The notes: a model not told the origin generated them from the sequence alone. Positions 42,864 to 52,443 are shown, numbered from the stretch's first letter. The stretch: DNA of 64,000 bases from Methylomicrobium lacus_A (GCF_041897535.1 NZ_CP169217.1:3348001-3412000), one strand, 5' to 3'. A program made the numbers and translations.

Positions 42864-44017
42864 TTAATTCTACGCAATTGAACTATGTTGTTTGCCATAG
42901 CTTTACGAGCAAAGAAGTCATCGGGCAACCCTGATATCGGCTTTACTAAGTATTCCGGAAAAGATAATTCTGTTAAAAAATCCCCTGCCTGAATAATCCC
43001 GTTACTATCTAATAACTCAATTATTCGCTTCATTGATCTTGATTTTTCAGGAATCATTTCTCCATCAAGCGGTTCTTTTCTTTTTAACCCAGCAGCAGAC
43101 ATCTTCTGGAAAAAATTAGTTTTTTGTCTATCACCAATTAATTCAATTGAATTTAGCCACATTGCTAATGCCTGCATTGAGACTCCCCATCTTTTCTTTA
43201 AACTCTGCAAAGCATTTATATCCATACTATAAAATTCCTTTGCAATGGCCTTTTCTGGGGCTAAAAACGCCATCCCAAATAGAAATGCTTGTTTTTCAAC
43301 TAAATCTAATGTTTTTTTATGGTCTAAATCTTCTTGCGCCAATGAAGTATGCAAAACTAGGTGCCCTAATTCATGAGCCAAATCTAGCCTTGCGCGACAA
43401 GCATAAGCGTTTCTATTGATGAGGGTATAGGCGCGCCTATCAATCCATGCGGATATTCCGTCTATCTTTTGAGGTAATGGCAAATATCCTACTAATAAAC
43501 CGTGATTCTCTAAAAGAAGAGTAAGATCACTTATAGGCCCATCACCTAGGCCAAAGAAACGCCTAGTTTGTTCAGCAAAATATTGTATTTCTTCAAGGGT
43601 TAAATTTTCGAAATCATCAATAGAAAATTTTGGAAGTTTTATAGGGCTAAATTCAACATATTCTTGTTGTAACAATCCGCATAGTTCAGCAAACAATTCA
43701 AGAAATACTTTAGCCTGGTCTATTTCTCTTGAATATGCGGATTTTAAAGTCCTGAAGTTTATAGCGGAATCTTTTTTTAAAAATCCTTCATTTTGCGGAA
43801 GGCAAAAAAATGTTTCTTTAACCCCAAGGGATCTTGCCAGTTCTCGTAATGTGTCATATGAAGGATTAGATTCACCTTTTTCAAAAGATGATATGGCCTG
43901 TCTTGTTAAGTTAATTTGCCGAGCAAGATCGACCATTGACCATCCCTTCGCCATTCGAGCTTGAGATAATCTGAATGGTTGGAAGTTAACTTGTTTTTTC
44001 CTTGCGCTGATCTTCAT
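42860..44017 (-). CDS. XRE-family HTH plus ImmA/IrrE metallopeptidase
   Basis: A 385-residue protein from ATG 44017. Residues 20-75 form a Cro/CI-type HTH (LARQINLTRQAISSFEKGES). The HELGH zinc motif is in DLAHELGHLVLHTS near residue 215, with further ligand EKQAFLFGMAFLAPE (E-x2-A-x-x-FA). ImmA/IrrE proteases cleave repressors in response to DNA damage or phage cues, and HTH-linked forms can be antitoxin-like. It overlaps the upstream gene by 32 bp and so is coexpressed with it. Confidence 0.85.
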   Translation of the reverse strand: MKISARKKQVNFQPFRLSQARMAKGWSMVDLARQINLTRQAISSFEKGESNPSYDTLRELARSLGVKETFFCLPQNEGFLKKDSAINFRTLKSAYSREIDQAKVFLELFAELCGLLQQEYVEFSPIKLPKFSIDDFENLTLEEIQYFAEQTRRFFGLGDGPISDLTLLLENHGLLVGYLPLPQKIDGISAWIDRRAYTLINRNAYACRARLDLAHELGHLVLHTSLAQEDLDHKKTLDLVEKQAFLFGMAFLAPEKAIAKEFYSMDINALQSLKKRWGVSMQALAMWLNSIELIGDRQKTNFFQKMSAAGLKRKEPLDGEMIPEKSRSMKRIIELLDSNGIIQAGDFLTELSFPEYLVKPISGLPDDFFARKAMANNIVQLRRIN

Positions 44018-44618
44018 GGAGTGCCTCTTTAAGTACGTGTTCAATCGTGTCCTTGATTTCTTCTACGCTTTCTTTTTCTTGTTGTTTTTCTATTTTTGGC
44101 AAAAGCAAAGGTTTGCCAAGAATTTTTCCTTGATTAGTGTCCGGGACAGCTAACATCACTACCTCTGGATTTTTAAGGCCATAATGATAAAGATGTCCAT
44201 ATAAGTCATGATCAGTTTCTTCTTCTTCAAATGAGCTAAACAAATCGTAGTTTAGTGCGGTTAGAACGCCTCTATAAATTGCTTTCCGCGCCATACTTCT
44301 GGGGGAAGTGCTTCCCAAGAAATGCTGTGTAATCGTTAAATCGTCTTTGTACAAACGCACATGATTGCAATTTCTCGCATGATTTTTTTTGATTTCTGAA
44401 CGAAATCCTTTATTGCTAATTTTTGTTAAATAGTATTCAACAAAAACATTAATTAGTCTCGGCCTTTGGTCAAGGCCAGGTGGAAATCTGCCAAGTATCG
44501 TATTCACCTCAAATAGATGCTCAACAGACCAATAGCCCGTATGAACCGCGCTTGATAAGGCGTGCAAATCAGACTCATCCAGGTACTTCGAAAAAAATTT
44601 ATCCATTTGTGTCTCCAC
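43986..44618 (-). CDS. Hypothetical protein, partner of ImmA/IrrE gene
   Basis: A 210-residue soluble protein I do not recognise. A helical N-terminal half and a C-terminal charged coiled-coil-like tail (EKQQEKESVEEIKDTIEHVL) are visible. The 3' overlap with the ImmA/IrrE gene suggests the two work together: in such pairs the first protein is usually the toxin or substrate. No catalytic motif is evident. Confidence 0.6.
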   Translation of the reverse strand: METQMDKFFSKYLDESDLHALSSAVHTGYWSVEHLFEVNTILGRFPPGLDQRPRLINVFVEYYLTKISNKGFRSEIKKNHARNCNHVRLYKDDLTITQHFLGSTSPRSMARKAIYRGVLTALNYDLFSSFEEEETDHDLYGHLYHYGLKNPEVVMLAVPDTNQGKILGKPLLLPKIEKQQEKESVEEIKDTIEHVLKEALHEDQRKEKTS

Positions 44619-45079
44619 AATTACTTAATGTTTTCTATGCAAGTATTTTAGTAAAAATGGTTAAAATGTCAAGTAAAATCGTATAAAACATACTTTTTGG
44701 AAAGCATTGACATGGAGAGAGTTATAACTAAATCTGGTGTACAGCCGAACTTGAAGTGAGACGGCGTCCTCTGCTGAAATAAGATTGTCAAGATCGAGTA
44801 ACAGCAAAAACGAGAGACGCGATGAGCAAAGATAAAGCAAAAAACGGTGCATGTGTAGGGGTCATTGACGACCCGTTTCGAAACGGTTGGGGCGCCGAAG
44901 GCATTAGGGGTCCTGTTAAGTTTTTACCGCTTGCTTCGACCGCATGGAGGAGGGAGGTAGGAAAACGCCACAAGGGTGGTCTATGGGCAGAGCAGGTGCC
45001 GGAGGCTGGGAGGCCACCAAAACAAGCTTTCGCAAAAATAGCGACTCCCCGCTTTCCTTCCCTTTGAATCAAATCAAAT
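44619..45079. other. Segment between cargo and transposition module
   Basis: About 460 bp. An 81-residue plus-strand frame (44822-45067) is present but has no family, no ribosome site of note and Arg/Gly-rich low-complexity composition, so I do not call it. Confidence 0.4.
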
Positions 45080-46516
45080 TCACCTTTTAGGCACCCAAAA
45101 TTGTTGTTTACGCCAAGTAACCGTGCAACTGCCATCGTCATGATTAACAATTTCGCTGCTATCAACCTTTTTGCCAACACTCTTCGGCAATTCATGAAAG
45201 TACGCCAATGCAACAGACAGCCATCGACGATTGAGATCATCTTCGCTATCTATCTCCTTCATAAGCTCCAGCATTTCGGCCTCAAGCTGTTTTTTTCGTT
45301 GCCGATGAGCTTTTCCTGAGTCAGCTTTCGGCAATACGATATCTACCTTATATTTATCACGTAAAAATCCCACAAAACCCGACACTGCCGCCCTTTGCCC
45401 AGGCTTATGTCTAAGATAAACATCCAGAACTTTTTGATTAGGCGGTAAACACTGCATTTTTGCTGCAATTTGCAATAAGGCGAATGCTGGTGTCAACGCT
45501 AGTCTAACTGAAGACAGCGTTGTTTCGCCGGAATTTATTCGAGCTAGTAATTTTTTGTGGTAGTCGCCCAGAATAATCGATTCTTGAGAGCCTTTCGGTA
45601 ATTTACCCAGGATGACCGCAATACGCCTCGATTCTGATTCCTCTTTTTTTGCCTTTGCATCTCGCACAACCAGTTTCTGTTCTTGCATCCAAAGCATGGG
45701 AAGCAAAACACGTCGGAGGCGTAAGGGTCCAAAATATGTCAAAAGCGCTTTGTATTCAGGAATCGATTTCCACTGCCGCTCAATCTCGATAAAAAATGCT
45801 AAATACCGATGTATAGTCGAAGCGGCTTTATTTTCGCCCACCTTATGAGCCAGCCATTGTCCAAATGCCGCGAAATGATGCGCCATTTCCTGCGACGAAA
45901 ATGAAGCGCAATCCATTTGGATTCGTTTCTCCAATAGTGCTTTACAATAACATTTTTGGCATTGCTTACCGTAACCGGCAGGCATTTTTGCACCGCACTT
46001 TGGGCACGGAACTTCACCTTGCTCAAGACATTTCTTGCACAACCTATGCCCATCCGGCGCCTCCGTTAATAAGCGATAGCGACCGCATGCTTCGCAGGGA
46101 GCATGATCTTGTCTTCCACATTGCGGACAAACTTGAACCTCAATCCCAAGCCGATGGACCCTAGACAGCCAAATTGAAGGCTTGCCACACAAACCGCAGG
46201 GCCTTGGTTCATTAAAATAAGGCGCGCAAACCTTGCAGGCCGGTCCATAAGCCGTCATCTTCCCAATTTCATAATCCGTTTTATTGCACCGGACGCATGG
46301 ACTATGCGATTGGCAAAGCCGGCACACAGCTTTAGGATCATTTCTGGGTAAACGAGCAAAATTTCCGCATGCAGGGCACATTCGACGCTTGAAAATCCTT
46401 GCATAGCACGTCGAGCAATAACGATGCCCTTTGATAATTCGCCAGATTTTTACCGCGCGCTTGCCGCATTCGTCGCAATCCTGCACGACCACTTCTCGCT
46501 TGTTGGCTTCACTCAT
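45080..46516 (-). CDS. tniE: TniE-like zinc-ribbon protein, last gene of the transposition operon
   Basis: A 478-residue protein. Residues 10-195 contain at least eight CxxC pairs (CDECGKRA, CPACGNFA, CGLCGKP, CPQCGR, CEACGRY, CPKCGAK, CQKCY), a string of zinc ribbons. From 210 on, the sequence looks like the SAM-like core-binding domain of tyrosine recombinases (HRYLAFFIEIERQW, RLRRVLLPMLWM); the C-terminus ends VTWRKQQFWVPKR without the RHRY residues. It is in the tniE position of Tn6022-like elements and overlaps tniQ by 8 bp. An accessory DNA-binding role is likely. Confidence 0.65.
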   Translation of the reverse strand: MSEANKREVVVQDCDECGKRAVKIWRIIKGHRYCSTCYARIFKRRMCPACGNFARLPRNDPKAVCRLCQSHSPCVRCNKTDYEIGKMTAYGPACKVCAPYFNEPRPCGLCGKPSIWLSRVHRLGIEVQVCPQCGRQDHAPCEACGRYRLLTEAPDGHRLCKKCLEQGEVPCPKCGAKMPAGYGKQCQKCYCKALLEKRIQMDCASFSSQEMAHHFAAFGQWLAHKVGENKAASTIHRYLAFFIEIERQWKSIPEYKALLTYFGPLRLRRVLLPMLWMQEQKLVVRDAKAKKEESESRRIAVILGKLPKGSQESIILGDYHKKLLARINSGETTLSSVRLALTPAFALLQIAAKMQCLPPNQKVLDVYLRHKPGQRAAVSGFVGFLRDKYKVDIVLPKADSGKAHRQRKKQLEAEMLELMKEIDSEDDLNRRWLSVALAYFHELPKSVGKKVDSSEIVNHDDGSCTVTWRKQQFWVPKR

Positions 46517-47642
46517 TCTTTAACAAGGCCAATTTCCGTTCCAATCGCTTCATCATCCGTATGACCTCGTGGCGTGGTCGTGGGCCTGACAAATGGGTCT
46601 TTTGCGATTTTGTTCGCGTCACAGAATGATCAGGCAAGCCGTCAATTATTCCGGAAAGTAGGTCCGGCACTGATTCTTTTCGGGTACATAACCCTTGCCT
46701 TGAGAGATCGGCTGTTTTCATTGCCTGCAAAAACCGATCTTTATCCACTGTTAGAAACCGCCATACAGCGCCCAGGAGGCATTCGCGCATTTGGACGTTT
46801 AACCATTCAATACCTGCTCCTGCCATAATGGGAATGTGCTCGGGCAAGACTATACCTATCTCGTTAATAAACCCAAGCAATTTCTCATCACCATTTCTAT
46901 TTACACGGCGAATGAAGGACTCGAAAAAACTTGCCAACTCAAACCAATGATGAGAACTGATCGATTCGCCAAGATAGACACCACATTCGCCCTGAAGAAT
47001 GCGGTCTGTTTCCAATTGAAACGATTTTGCCTCATCTTTCCAGGATATTGTATCGGCCCGACCTAAATCGACTTTACAGGAAGCACAAATCGAAACCGTT
47101 TGATTTTCGGCTAATAGACGATGCGGCTCTATCGGAGCACCACAATGCCAACAACAATCATGCAATCTGCATTGGTGCGTCTCACATCCTGTATGCCAAG
47201 CAAACCGCCATTGGATACGGTAATACGGATTATTATCTTCCGCAAGACAGCTAGGGCAATACTGCAAACCACTCCTAAGTTTGGTATTCCTCTTCCCGAG
47301 GGATAGAATCCAGGGCCAAACTGCTTTTACCGGTGGGCTTCCTCGATAAATTTGCTGAATAATCGGATACAGCATTGCCGAATGGAAAATTTCCGCCGAA
47401 ATACCAGAAATTACGCAAAGTGTTTTTAGTCGTTCTTCAGGGATTGATCGGTCGATATCTATTGTCCATACACGCCATTTTGGCCAAAGTTCGCCGGTCA
47501 ATACAAGCGGATCGCAGCCCTGAGTCAGGGCGGCCCTGACTAACCAGGATGAAATAATCTCATCGAAAAGTATGGGGACTGAGACAGCCCATGTCGAGAC
47601 TACCCGATCACTTCCCGGATGCCACGAGTAGGTCTTAGCCAT
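46509..47642 (-). CDS. tniQ: TniQ/TnsD-family target-selection protein
   Basis: A 377-residue protein. EIISSWLVRAAL near residue 30 is the TniQ N-terminal signature, and YCPSCLAED, HTGCETHQCRLHDCCWHC and CASCKVDLG give the paired zinc fingers. TniQ proteins bind the target site and recruit TnsC. In this element the site is comM, so this protein should recognise comM DNA. It overlaps tnsC by 43 bp and tniE by 8 bp. Confidence 0.9.
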   Translation of the reverse strand: MAKTYSWHPGSDRVVSTWAVSVPILFDEIISSWLVRAALTQGCDPLVLTGELWPKWRVWTIDIDRSIPEERLKTLCVISGISAEIFHSAMLYPIIQQIYRGSPPVKAVWPWILSLGKRNTKLRSGLQYCPSCLAEDNNPYYRIQWRFAWHTGCETHQCRLHDCCWHCGAPIEPHRLLAENQTVSICASCKVDLGRADTISWKDEAKSFQLETDRILQGECGVYLGESISSHHWFELASFFESFIRRVNRNGDEKLLGFINEIGIVLPEHIPIMAGAGIEWLNVQMRECLLGAVWRFLTVDKDRFLQAMKTADLSRQGLCTRKESVPDLLSGIIDGLPDHSVTRTKSQKTHLSGPRPRHEVIRMMKRLERKLALLKNE

Positions 47643-48496
47643 GCTTTGCTCTCTACGATGGGCTTGTCGATTTTTTCTTTACCCTGGGTAATTGCCTCCT
47701 TAGCACACTCCACTAACAAGTGATGCAGATCGCCTAAATTCCCACCTGAAATAGAATGTAGCAATTGAGCAAGCTCAGGTGTATGTAACGCCGAGGGCTC
47801 TTTGAGAGGTAAAACTTTCTCAAAGCTAGCGAGCAAACGTTGGAAGTCTTGGTTTAACTCCCATATCGGCAACGTCATCACATCAAATCTGCTCGCGTGT
47901 TGTGGGTCAGTATGCAACACACGCACAGCATCGCGAGTTCCAACGGCGACAATAGGAATGGATAATTCATTGCATAAGAGTTTTAAGGCATTCATGATTT
48001 CCCGTTGCTTCATGGGGGTGCCGGTTAAAAGTGAATGAAATTCATCAATGATTAGCATCCGGGTGCGGCACGTCCTGAAAAGATGAATCACTTGGTATCT
48101 CAGCTTAGAAACAGGATCGGTTACGCGATATGGAGTGAAAAAACGTTCCAGAATGGAAGCATACAGCCCTTTTTCGTCGGCACTCGGAGGGGCTTCGGCA
48201 AGAATAACCGGTTTGATAGGTTCAGCATCGTCATTAACATAACCTTGTCCACAAGCGTCGTAAAAGTGACGAATAATAGTTGTCTTGCCATTATTCGATT
48301 CACCTACAATCAAAAGGTTCGGCATTCGGGGACGAGATGGTTTGTGGAGTAGCCCTTGCAGCGTATCCAGCATTTGAGATGCTGTCTTGTAACCGATCCA
48401 CCGTGGCAGGTCCATAAATTCAATCCGTTCCTTATCTGACATTTTCATAATATGACGAAAATCAGGGTGTATATGATTGTAACTGTTCATATTCAT
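47600..48496 (-). CDS. tnsC: TnsC/TniB AAA+ ATPase
   Basis: A 298-residue ATPase. LIVGESNNGKTTIIRHF holds Walker A (GESNNGKT), RMLIIDEFHSLL is Walker B, VAVGTRDA is sensor 1. This matches TniB-type regulators that polymerise on DNA and link TniQ to the transposase. It is shorter than E. coli TnsC (555 residues). Its ATG overlaps the end of tnsB by 4 bp. Confidence 0.93.
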   Translation of the reverse strand: MNMNSYNHIHPDFRHIMKMSDKERIEFMDLPRWIGYKTASQMLDTLQGLLHKPSRPRMPNLLIVGESNNGKTTIIRHFYDACGQGYVNDDAEPIKPVILAEAPPSADEKGLYASILERFFTPYRVTDPVSKLRYQVIHLFRTCRTRMLIIDEFHSLLTGTPMKQREIMNALKLLCNELSIPIVAVGTRDAVRVLHTDPQHASRFDVMTLPIWELNQDFQRLLASFEKVLPLKEPSALHTPELAQLLHSISGGNLGDLHHLLVECAKEAITQGKEKIDKPIVESKAWLRPTRGIREVIG

Positions 48497-50436
48497 GAAA
48501 TGTCCCCGAAGGTATCAATATCACCCTCGATCAACCCATCCACCAAGGTCGAAGGTCTGGCGGGAGACAGAGATGATGGTGGAGATGGAGGTAAAGGTGC
48601 GGCAGGGGTTATTTTTTTTTCATGCTCGATACGACGCTGACTCATTCGTCGAGCTTTTTTAGTTTTCGACTTGGACTCTTCGATATCATTACGCAGTTCG
48701 GTAAGAGCACGGAGAATTTGACGTGTTGTAGGCTCATCAATATTCTCTTGTTTGAGTTTTGCGCGAGCTAAATTATGCTCCCAAATGCTCATGGCTGGAA
48801 GAGATTGATCAGCAAAGGGAATTTTAAAATATTGTTTAAGCGTTGGATCGTAGAACCAAAGGGCACTGATATCTCGCGGGTCCCGTCGAAAAATCATCTT
48901 TAATTTTTCTTCCGGGTTATCGGGATCCTTTACGTTAATCCATGGGCGCAAAGCTTCATCATAATACTGCAAATAATCAATAACAACGCCAGCCCTCTGT
49001 ACGGAGCGATGGATGGACGGCAAAAAATCGAGTAACACAGCCAAACGGTCAGAGGGAACTGGTGGCAGGCCAACACCTTGGACTTCCGCATTGCCGAAAA
49101 TACCGATTGTCCACTTTTTAATCGGTGGCATACCAATGCCATTATGTTTATCGGGATGATAGATTTTACATATTTGCTTCACTAACCACCGTTCAAACTC
49201 ATCCTTGGTCATCACGGCTTCTTTTTCGGAATCGTATCCCTTTCTCTTTTCGATAGAAGAAAATGTCGTGCCTGGTAGCGTATGCATTATGGAAGAAAAA
49301 GTACCCAGCAATCTTTCGATATGACCTCCGTAATGCGGTTGTTTAACTGGGCGAAATTCGAGGTTAATGCCATACATCAAACACGAGCGTTGAAACGAAT
49401 TTGATCGAAAATCGGCACCATTATCGACGTGAATGGTTTTGGGGACACCCCAGACTGGCCATTCCGCCTCTACATTGTGCAATATCAACCAATCCTTCTT
49501 AGGTAAGATTGCATGAGCTACGCACATAGCAACCGATGTGCCGGATGGCGGGTCAAATGACAGGTAGTACCCGGCTATCATCCGACTATAAACGTCAATC
49601 GCGACGGTTAGCCAAGGGCGGCCAATTGGCTTTCTATACACATCATCCACCAATATCACATCAACCGGCGTATGATCGATTTGAATAACGGCTAACGGAA
49701 AATCTGCGTTGGGAAACTTGCCGGGCACCGGTGTGAATTTATTTTTAGCTTTCTCTTTTTGGCCGCACCCTTTTAGATAGTCTTTTTCTGATATTTCAAG
49801 TAATCGTCGTCTAATGGTACTGGCGTGAGGAAATTCTAAATTACGAAGTTCACAAATCCTATGCACTTCTTTTATGGCATCGGATTGGCTGGGGCGCTCA
49901 GAGGTAAAGTAATATCCTTGGATGACTTCATCTATCACGGCATCTGCGACTTTAGCTATCCGCCTATTGCCTGTTCTCCAGCCACGCTTTTTGGGAATGA
50001 GAGTGGAAATGACTTCAAGCGATTGATACTTGTTTATCCATCGATAAAGTGTCGCAGTGTCAATGCCGACCGACTTGGCGTGCAGCTCGACTTCTTTGCG
50101 GCCAGGTGATTTGGCATCGAGAAGCGGTTTGATAATAGCAAACCGCTTCTCGGCAATATTCCAGTCATCATCGACGATATCGTCCAAATCACGATGCGTG
50201 TCGCTATCGATCGAGCTAGGGCTAGCGAGCGGGGTTAACTCTAAAATTCGAAGCGGCTGGTTACGTCCAGTCTCGACATTGACCCCGATGACTGTTTCAA
50301 AATCGAGAATTTGGGTAATTCGATAAACGACTTTGGCGTTTTGTACGAAACTGCCCACTTGAATGTCTACACGCTTCTTGATGGGCTCATATGCCGGATT
50401 TGTGTTATCGATATCATCATCGTGTTCTTTACTCAT
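48493..50436 (-). CDS. tnsB: TnsB/TniA DDE transposase
   Basis: A 647-residue transposase. AVIQIDHTPVDVILVDD provides the first Asp, TIHVDNGADFRS the second, and GGHIERLLGTFSSIMH the Glu of the rve/DDE domain, after N-terminal HTH regions (VELHAKSVGIDTATLYRWIN). The C-terminus is a charged tail that should touch TnsC. The start at 50436 overlaps the tnsA stop by 8 bp; the longer frame to 50466 lies inside tnsA. It cuts the 3' ends of the element and joins them to target. Confidence 0.93.
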   Translation of the reverse strand: MSKEHDDDIDNTNPAYEPIKKRVDIQVGSFVQNAKVVYRITQILDFETVIGVNVETGRNQPLRILELTPLASPSSIDSDTHRDLDDIVDDDWNIAEKRFAIIKPLLDAKSPGRKEVELHAKSVGIDTATLYRWINKYQSLEVISTLIPKKRGWRTGNRRIAKVADAVIDEVIQGYYFTSERPSQSDAIKEVHRICELRNLEFPHASTIRRRLLEISEKDYLKGCGQKEKAKNKFTPVPGKFPNADFPLAVIQIDHTPVDVILVDDVYRKPIGRPWLTVAIDVYSRMIAGYYLSFDPPSGTSVAMCVAHAILPKKDWLILHNVEAEWPVWGVPKTIHVDNGADFRSNSFQRSCLMYGINLEFRPVKQPHYGGHIERLLGTFSSIMHTLPGTTFSSIEKRKGYDSEKEAVMTKDEFERWLVKQICKIYHPDKHNGIGMPPIKKWTIGIFGNAEVQGVGLPPVPSDRLAVLLDFLPSIHRSVQRAGVVIDYLQYYDEALRPWINVKDPDNPEEKLKMIFRRDPRDISALWFYDPTLKQYFKIPFADQSLPAMSIWEHNLARAKLKQENIDEPTTRQILRALTELRNDIEESKSKTKKARRMSQRRIEHEKKITPAAPLPPSPPSSLSPARPSTLVDGLIEGDIDTFGDIS

Positions 50437-51115
50437 TAGTCGGCACCCACAATTCAGTAAAGTCATTTAATGGTTGAGAAATATCGCAATCCAATTGTCG
50501 TGTTGCGAGCAAATGCCAGATGTGGCTGATGCTTTCGGCTGCGTAGATCCCCATAAAATGCCGGGCCAATATGTCGTGAAACAGGGTTTTTTCCAGTTGG
50601 CTTACGTTATCGATTAACCGACGGCTTTCAGCTTCAGAGAAGTGCATTCTTTTGTAGCGCTCAAGAAATCTGATATTGGCTAAAGCCTGGTTACGGATGC
50701 GCGATTCGTCGTGTATGTGGAACTCCCAGCCTTGATCCTTGGCATACCGGTAAGCCGCTTTCCACTTATCAAGCCAACTTCGCCAATGCTCTCGCCATTC
50801 AGCGAGCGGTTTCACTTCAACCAGCATCGGTTTTGGATATTCGCCATACGGCAGGCAGGGGCGGTAGTACACAAGAAAGTCCGGGGTATAGGTGTAATTC
50901 AGCCCATTTTTGGTAAAAGGTATCCGAACAGGCTGAGGTATTACATCAAGCACGTCTAACTCGAATTCCTTCCGAATTAAAAAGTCCCGCTCCAGGGTAG
51001 ATTCGAACTGTATAGCCGATTTTCCCCGAAAGGCATAGACCCCAGAAACACTGCGGCGCGTCGGTCGTAATTTACGGGTTTGCCCTTTGCGTAGACAGTC
51101 GCGGTTATTTTGCAT
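50429..51115 (-). CDS. tnsA: TnsA endonuclease
   Basis: A 228-residue restriction-like nuclease. FESTLERDFLI (Glu), YTPDFLVYY (Asp) and MLVEVKPL (E-x-K) form the PD-(D/E)XK centre of TnsA that cleaves the 5' ends, giving cut-and-paste movement. The C-terminal half is helical, as in Tn7 TnsA. It is the first gene of the five-gene operon and starts 116 bp inside the right end, so the operon promoter must overlap the TnsB sites. Confidence 0.93.
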   Translation of the reverse strand: MQNNRDCLRKGQTRKLRPTRRSVSGVYAFRGKSAIQFESTLERDFLIRKEFELDVLDVIPQPVRIPFTKNGLNYTYTPDFLVYYRPCLPYGEYPKPMLVEVKPLAEWREHWRSWLDKWKAAYRYAKDQGWEFHIHDESRIRNQALANIRFLERYKRMHFSEAESRRLIDNVSQLEKTLFHDILARHFMGIYAAESISHIWHLLATRQLDCDISQPLNDFTELWVPTNE

Positions 51116-51128
51116 AAAATGCTATTTA

Positions 51129-51221
51129 GTCGCACCTATTATGGTAAAAAACGTCGCATTAATTATGCATAAATATACCATAACTCATTGATTTATGGTA
51201 ATGCCTGTCGCAATTATTATG
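51129..51221 (-). promoter_or_regulatory. Right-end TnsB-like binding repeats (three)
   Basis: GTCGCACCTATTATG (51129), GTCGCATTAATTATG (51153) and GTCGCAATTATTATG (51207), inverted relative to those at the left end. The first two are 24 bp apart, the third 54 bp further. Confidence 0.82.
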
Positions 51222-51231
51222 GAAGATGACA

Positions 51232-51236
51232 GCGGA
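51232..51236. repeat. Target-site duplication GCGGA (right copy)
   Basis: Matches 334-338. The right terminus ends GATGACA at 51231. Confidence 0.93.
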
Positions 51237-51896
51237 AGCAATCCTCGGCCAGGAGAAATCTCGCTCGCGCATAACGGCACCTTATTTTTGGACGAACTGC
51301 CCGAATTCGACCGGAAAGTGCTCGAAGTCTTGCGCGAACCCCTCGAAACCGGTCACATCACGATCTCGCGCGCGAACCGGCAGGCCGATTTTCCGGCCCG
51401 TTTCCAACTGGTTGCCGCGATGAACCCGTGCCCCTGCGGTTATCTCGGCGATGCGTCGGGCCGCTGTCACTGCACGGCCGAGCAGGTGATGCGCTACCGG
51501 GCCCGGATTTCGGGGCCGTTGCTCGATCGGATCGACATGCATCTGGAAGTGCCGCGGGTTCCGCATGAGGTGCTGCGCAAAGGCTCGCCCGAAGGGGAGG
51601 AAAGCAGCGCGGTGATACGGGAGCGCGTCGCCGCGGCGCGGATGCTCGCGGTCGCGCGCACCGGCAAGGCCAATTCGGCGATGACCGCGAAGGAAGTCAA
51701 ACAGTTTTGCAATTTGTCCGAGCCCGGCCACCGCTTACTGGAGCAGGCGATGGACAAGTTCGGCCTGTCGAATCGCGCCTATCACCGGATCTTGAAGCTG
51801 GCGCGCACGATCGCCGATTTGGGGAGCTCGGAAACGATAGAGATCGCGCATTTGAGCGAGGCGATCGGCTACCGGAAGCTGGATCGGCGGTCATGA
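51237..51896 (+). pseudogene. comM: comM 3' portion
   Basis: It continues comM from SNPRPGEISLAHNG through GTLFLDELPEF (Walker B), FQLVAAMNPCPCGY, GRCHCT, RISGPLLDRIDMHLEVPRV and the C-terminal helical domain (LSNRAYHRILKLARTIADL). An ATG within the transposon end (51195) gives an open frame in the database sense, but this would lack the ATP-binding loop. Together with 1-338 it reconstructs the normal protein. Confidence 0.95.
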
Positions 51897-51927
51897 CTGT
51901 GCCGCCGATCGAGCGGGTTGGCCTGGC

Positions 51928-52326
51928 TTATTTGATCTTGACCAGTTCTTTGCCGTCGCTATTGAAGTGGCAAATGCCCGCCGCGAAATTGCTGCAATGT
52001 TCCGATTGCTCGATCTTCGCGCCGTTCGGGCTCAGTTGGATCTTCAGTTCGCAATAATCGGCCTGGCCTTCGATATGCTTCTTCATCAGCAATTGGTTCT
52101 CGCCTGTCTTCTTGGCTTCGCCTGAAACATCGGCCGAACAGGCCTTGGCGTCTTTTTCATTGGCATTCGGCTCGAAATCGACATCGGTGCTGACGGTGAT
52201 TTCATCGTTCAGCTGGGTGATTTTCAGGTGATGGACGTGATTGCCGTCGCGCAGCAAATAATGGTCGGTAACTGCAAACGCAGAGCCGGAAGCCAGCATG
52301 GCCGCCAGAAACAAAGATTTTTTCAT
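51928..52326 (-). CDS. Small periplasmic hypothetical protein
   Basis: A 132-residue protein with a clear Sec signal (MKKSLFLAAMLASGSAFA). The mature part has four cysteines (KACSADVSG, DYCELKIQL, EHCSNFAAGICHF) that could form two disulfides. No family recognised. It converges on comM's 3' end, 31 bp away. Confidence 0.8.
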   Translation of the reverse strand: MKKSLFLAAMLASGSAFAVTDHYLLRDGNHVHHLKITQLNDEITVSTDVDFEPNANEKDAKACSADVSGEAKKTGENQLLMKKHIEGQADYCELKIQLSPNGAKIEQSEHCSNFAAGICHFNSDGKELVKIK

Positions 52327-52443
52327 GGTGTTATCTCTTTTTGAGTGAGTGGATTCGTAGGTTCAGGGCCGGTAGCAACGGCATCCGGCCGGATCTTCCG
52401 CTGCCGTGAGTTCCGATGGCTGCGGTTAGCCGGCCATTTTACC

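Larger units (their letters stand above)
339..51231. mobile_element. Tn7-like transposon of about 50.9 kb inserted in comM
   Basis: The left end starts TGTCATTTTTCATAATAAG and the right end, read inward, starts TGTCATCTTCCATAATAAT; both continue into TGCGAC. The element is flanked by GCGGA duplications and carries tnsA, tnsB, tnsC, tniQ and a tniE-like gene next to its right end. comM is the known target of Tn6022/AbaR elements of Acinetobacter and related Tn7-like elements, and the gene order here (A-B-C-Q-E, transcribed inward) resembles them. All transposition genes look intact, so mobility is plausible. The roughly 44 kb of cargo is a mosaic of AT-rich gene clusters, cassettes and IS debris. 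Confidence 0.95.

Noticed and set aside
44822..45067. 81-residue plus-strand frame beside tniE
   Set aside because: No ribosome site, no family, Arg/Gly-rich composition typical of chance frames.
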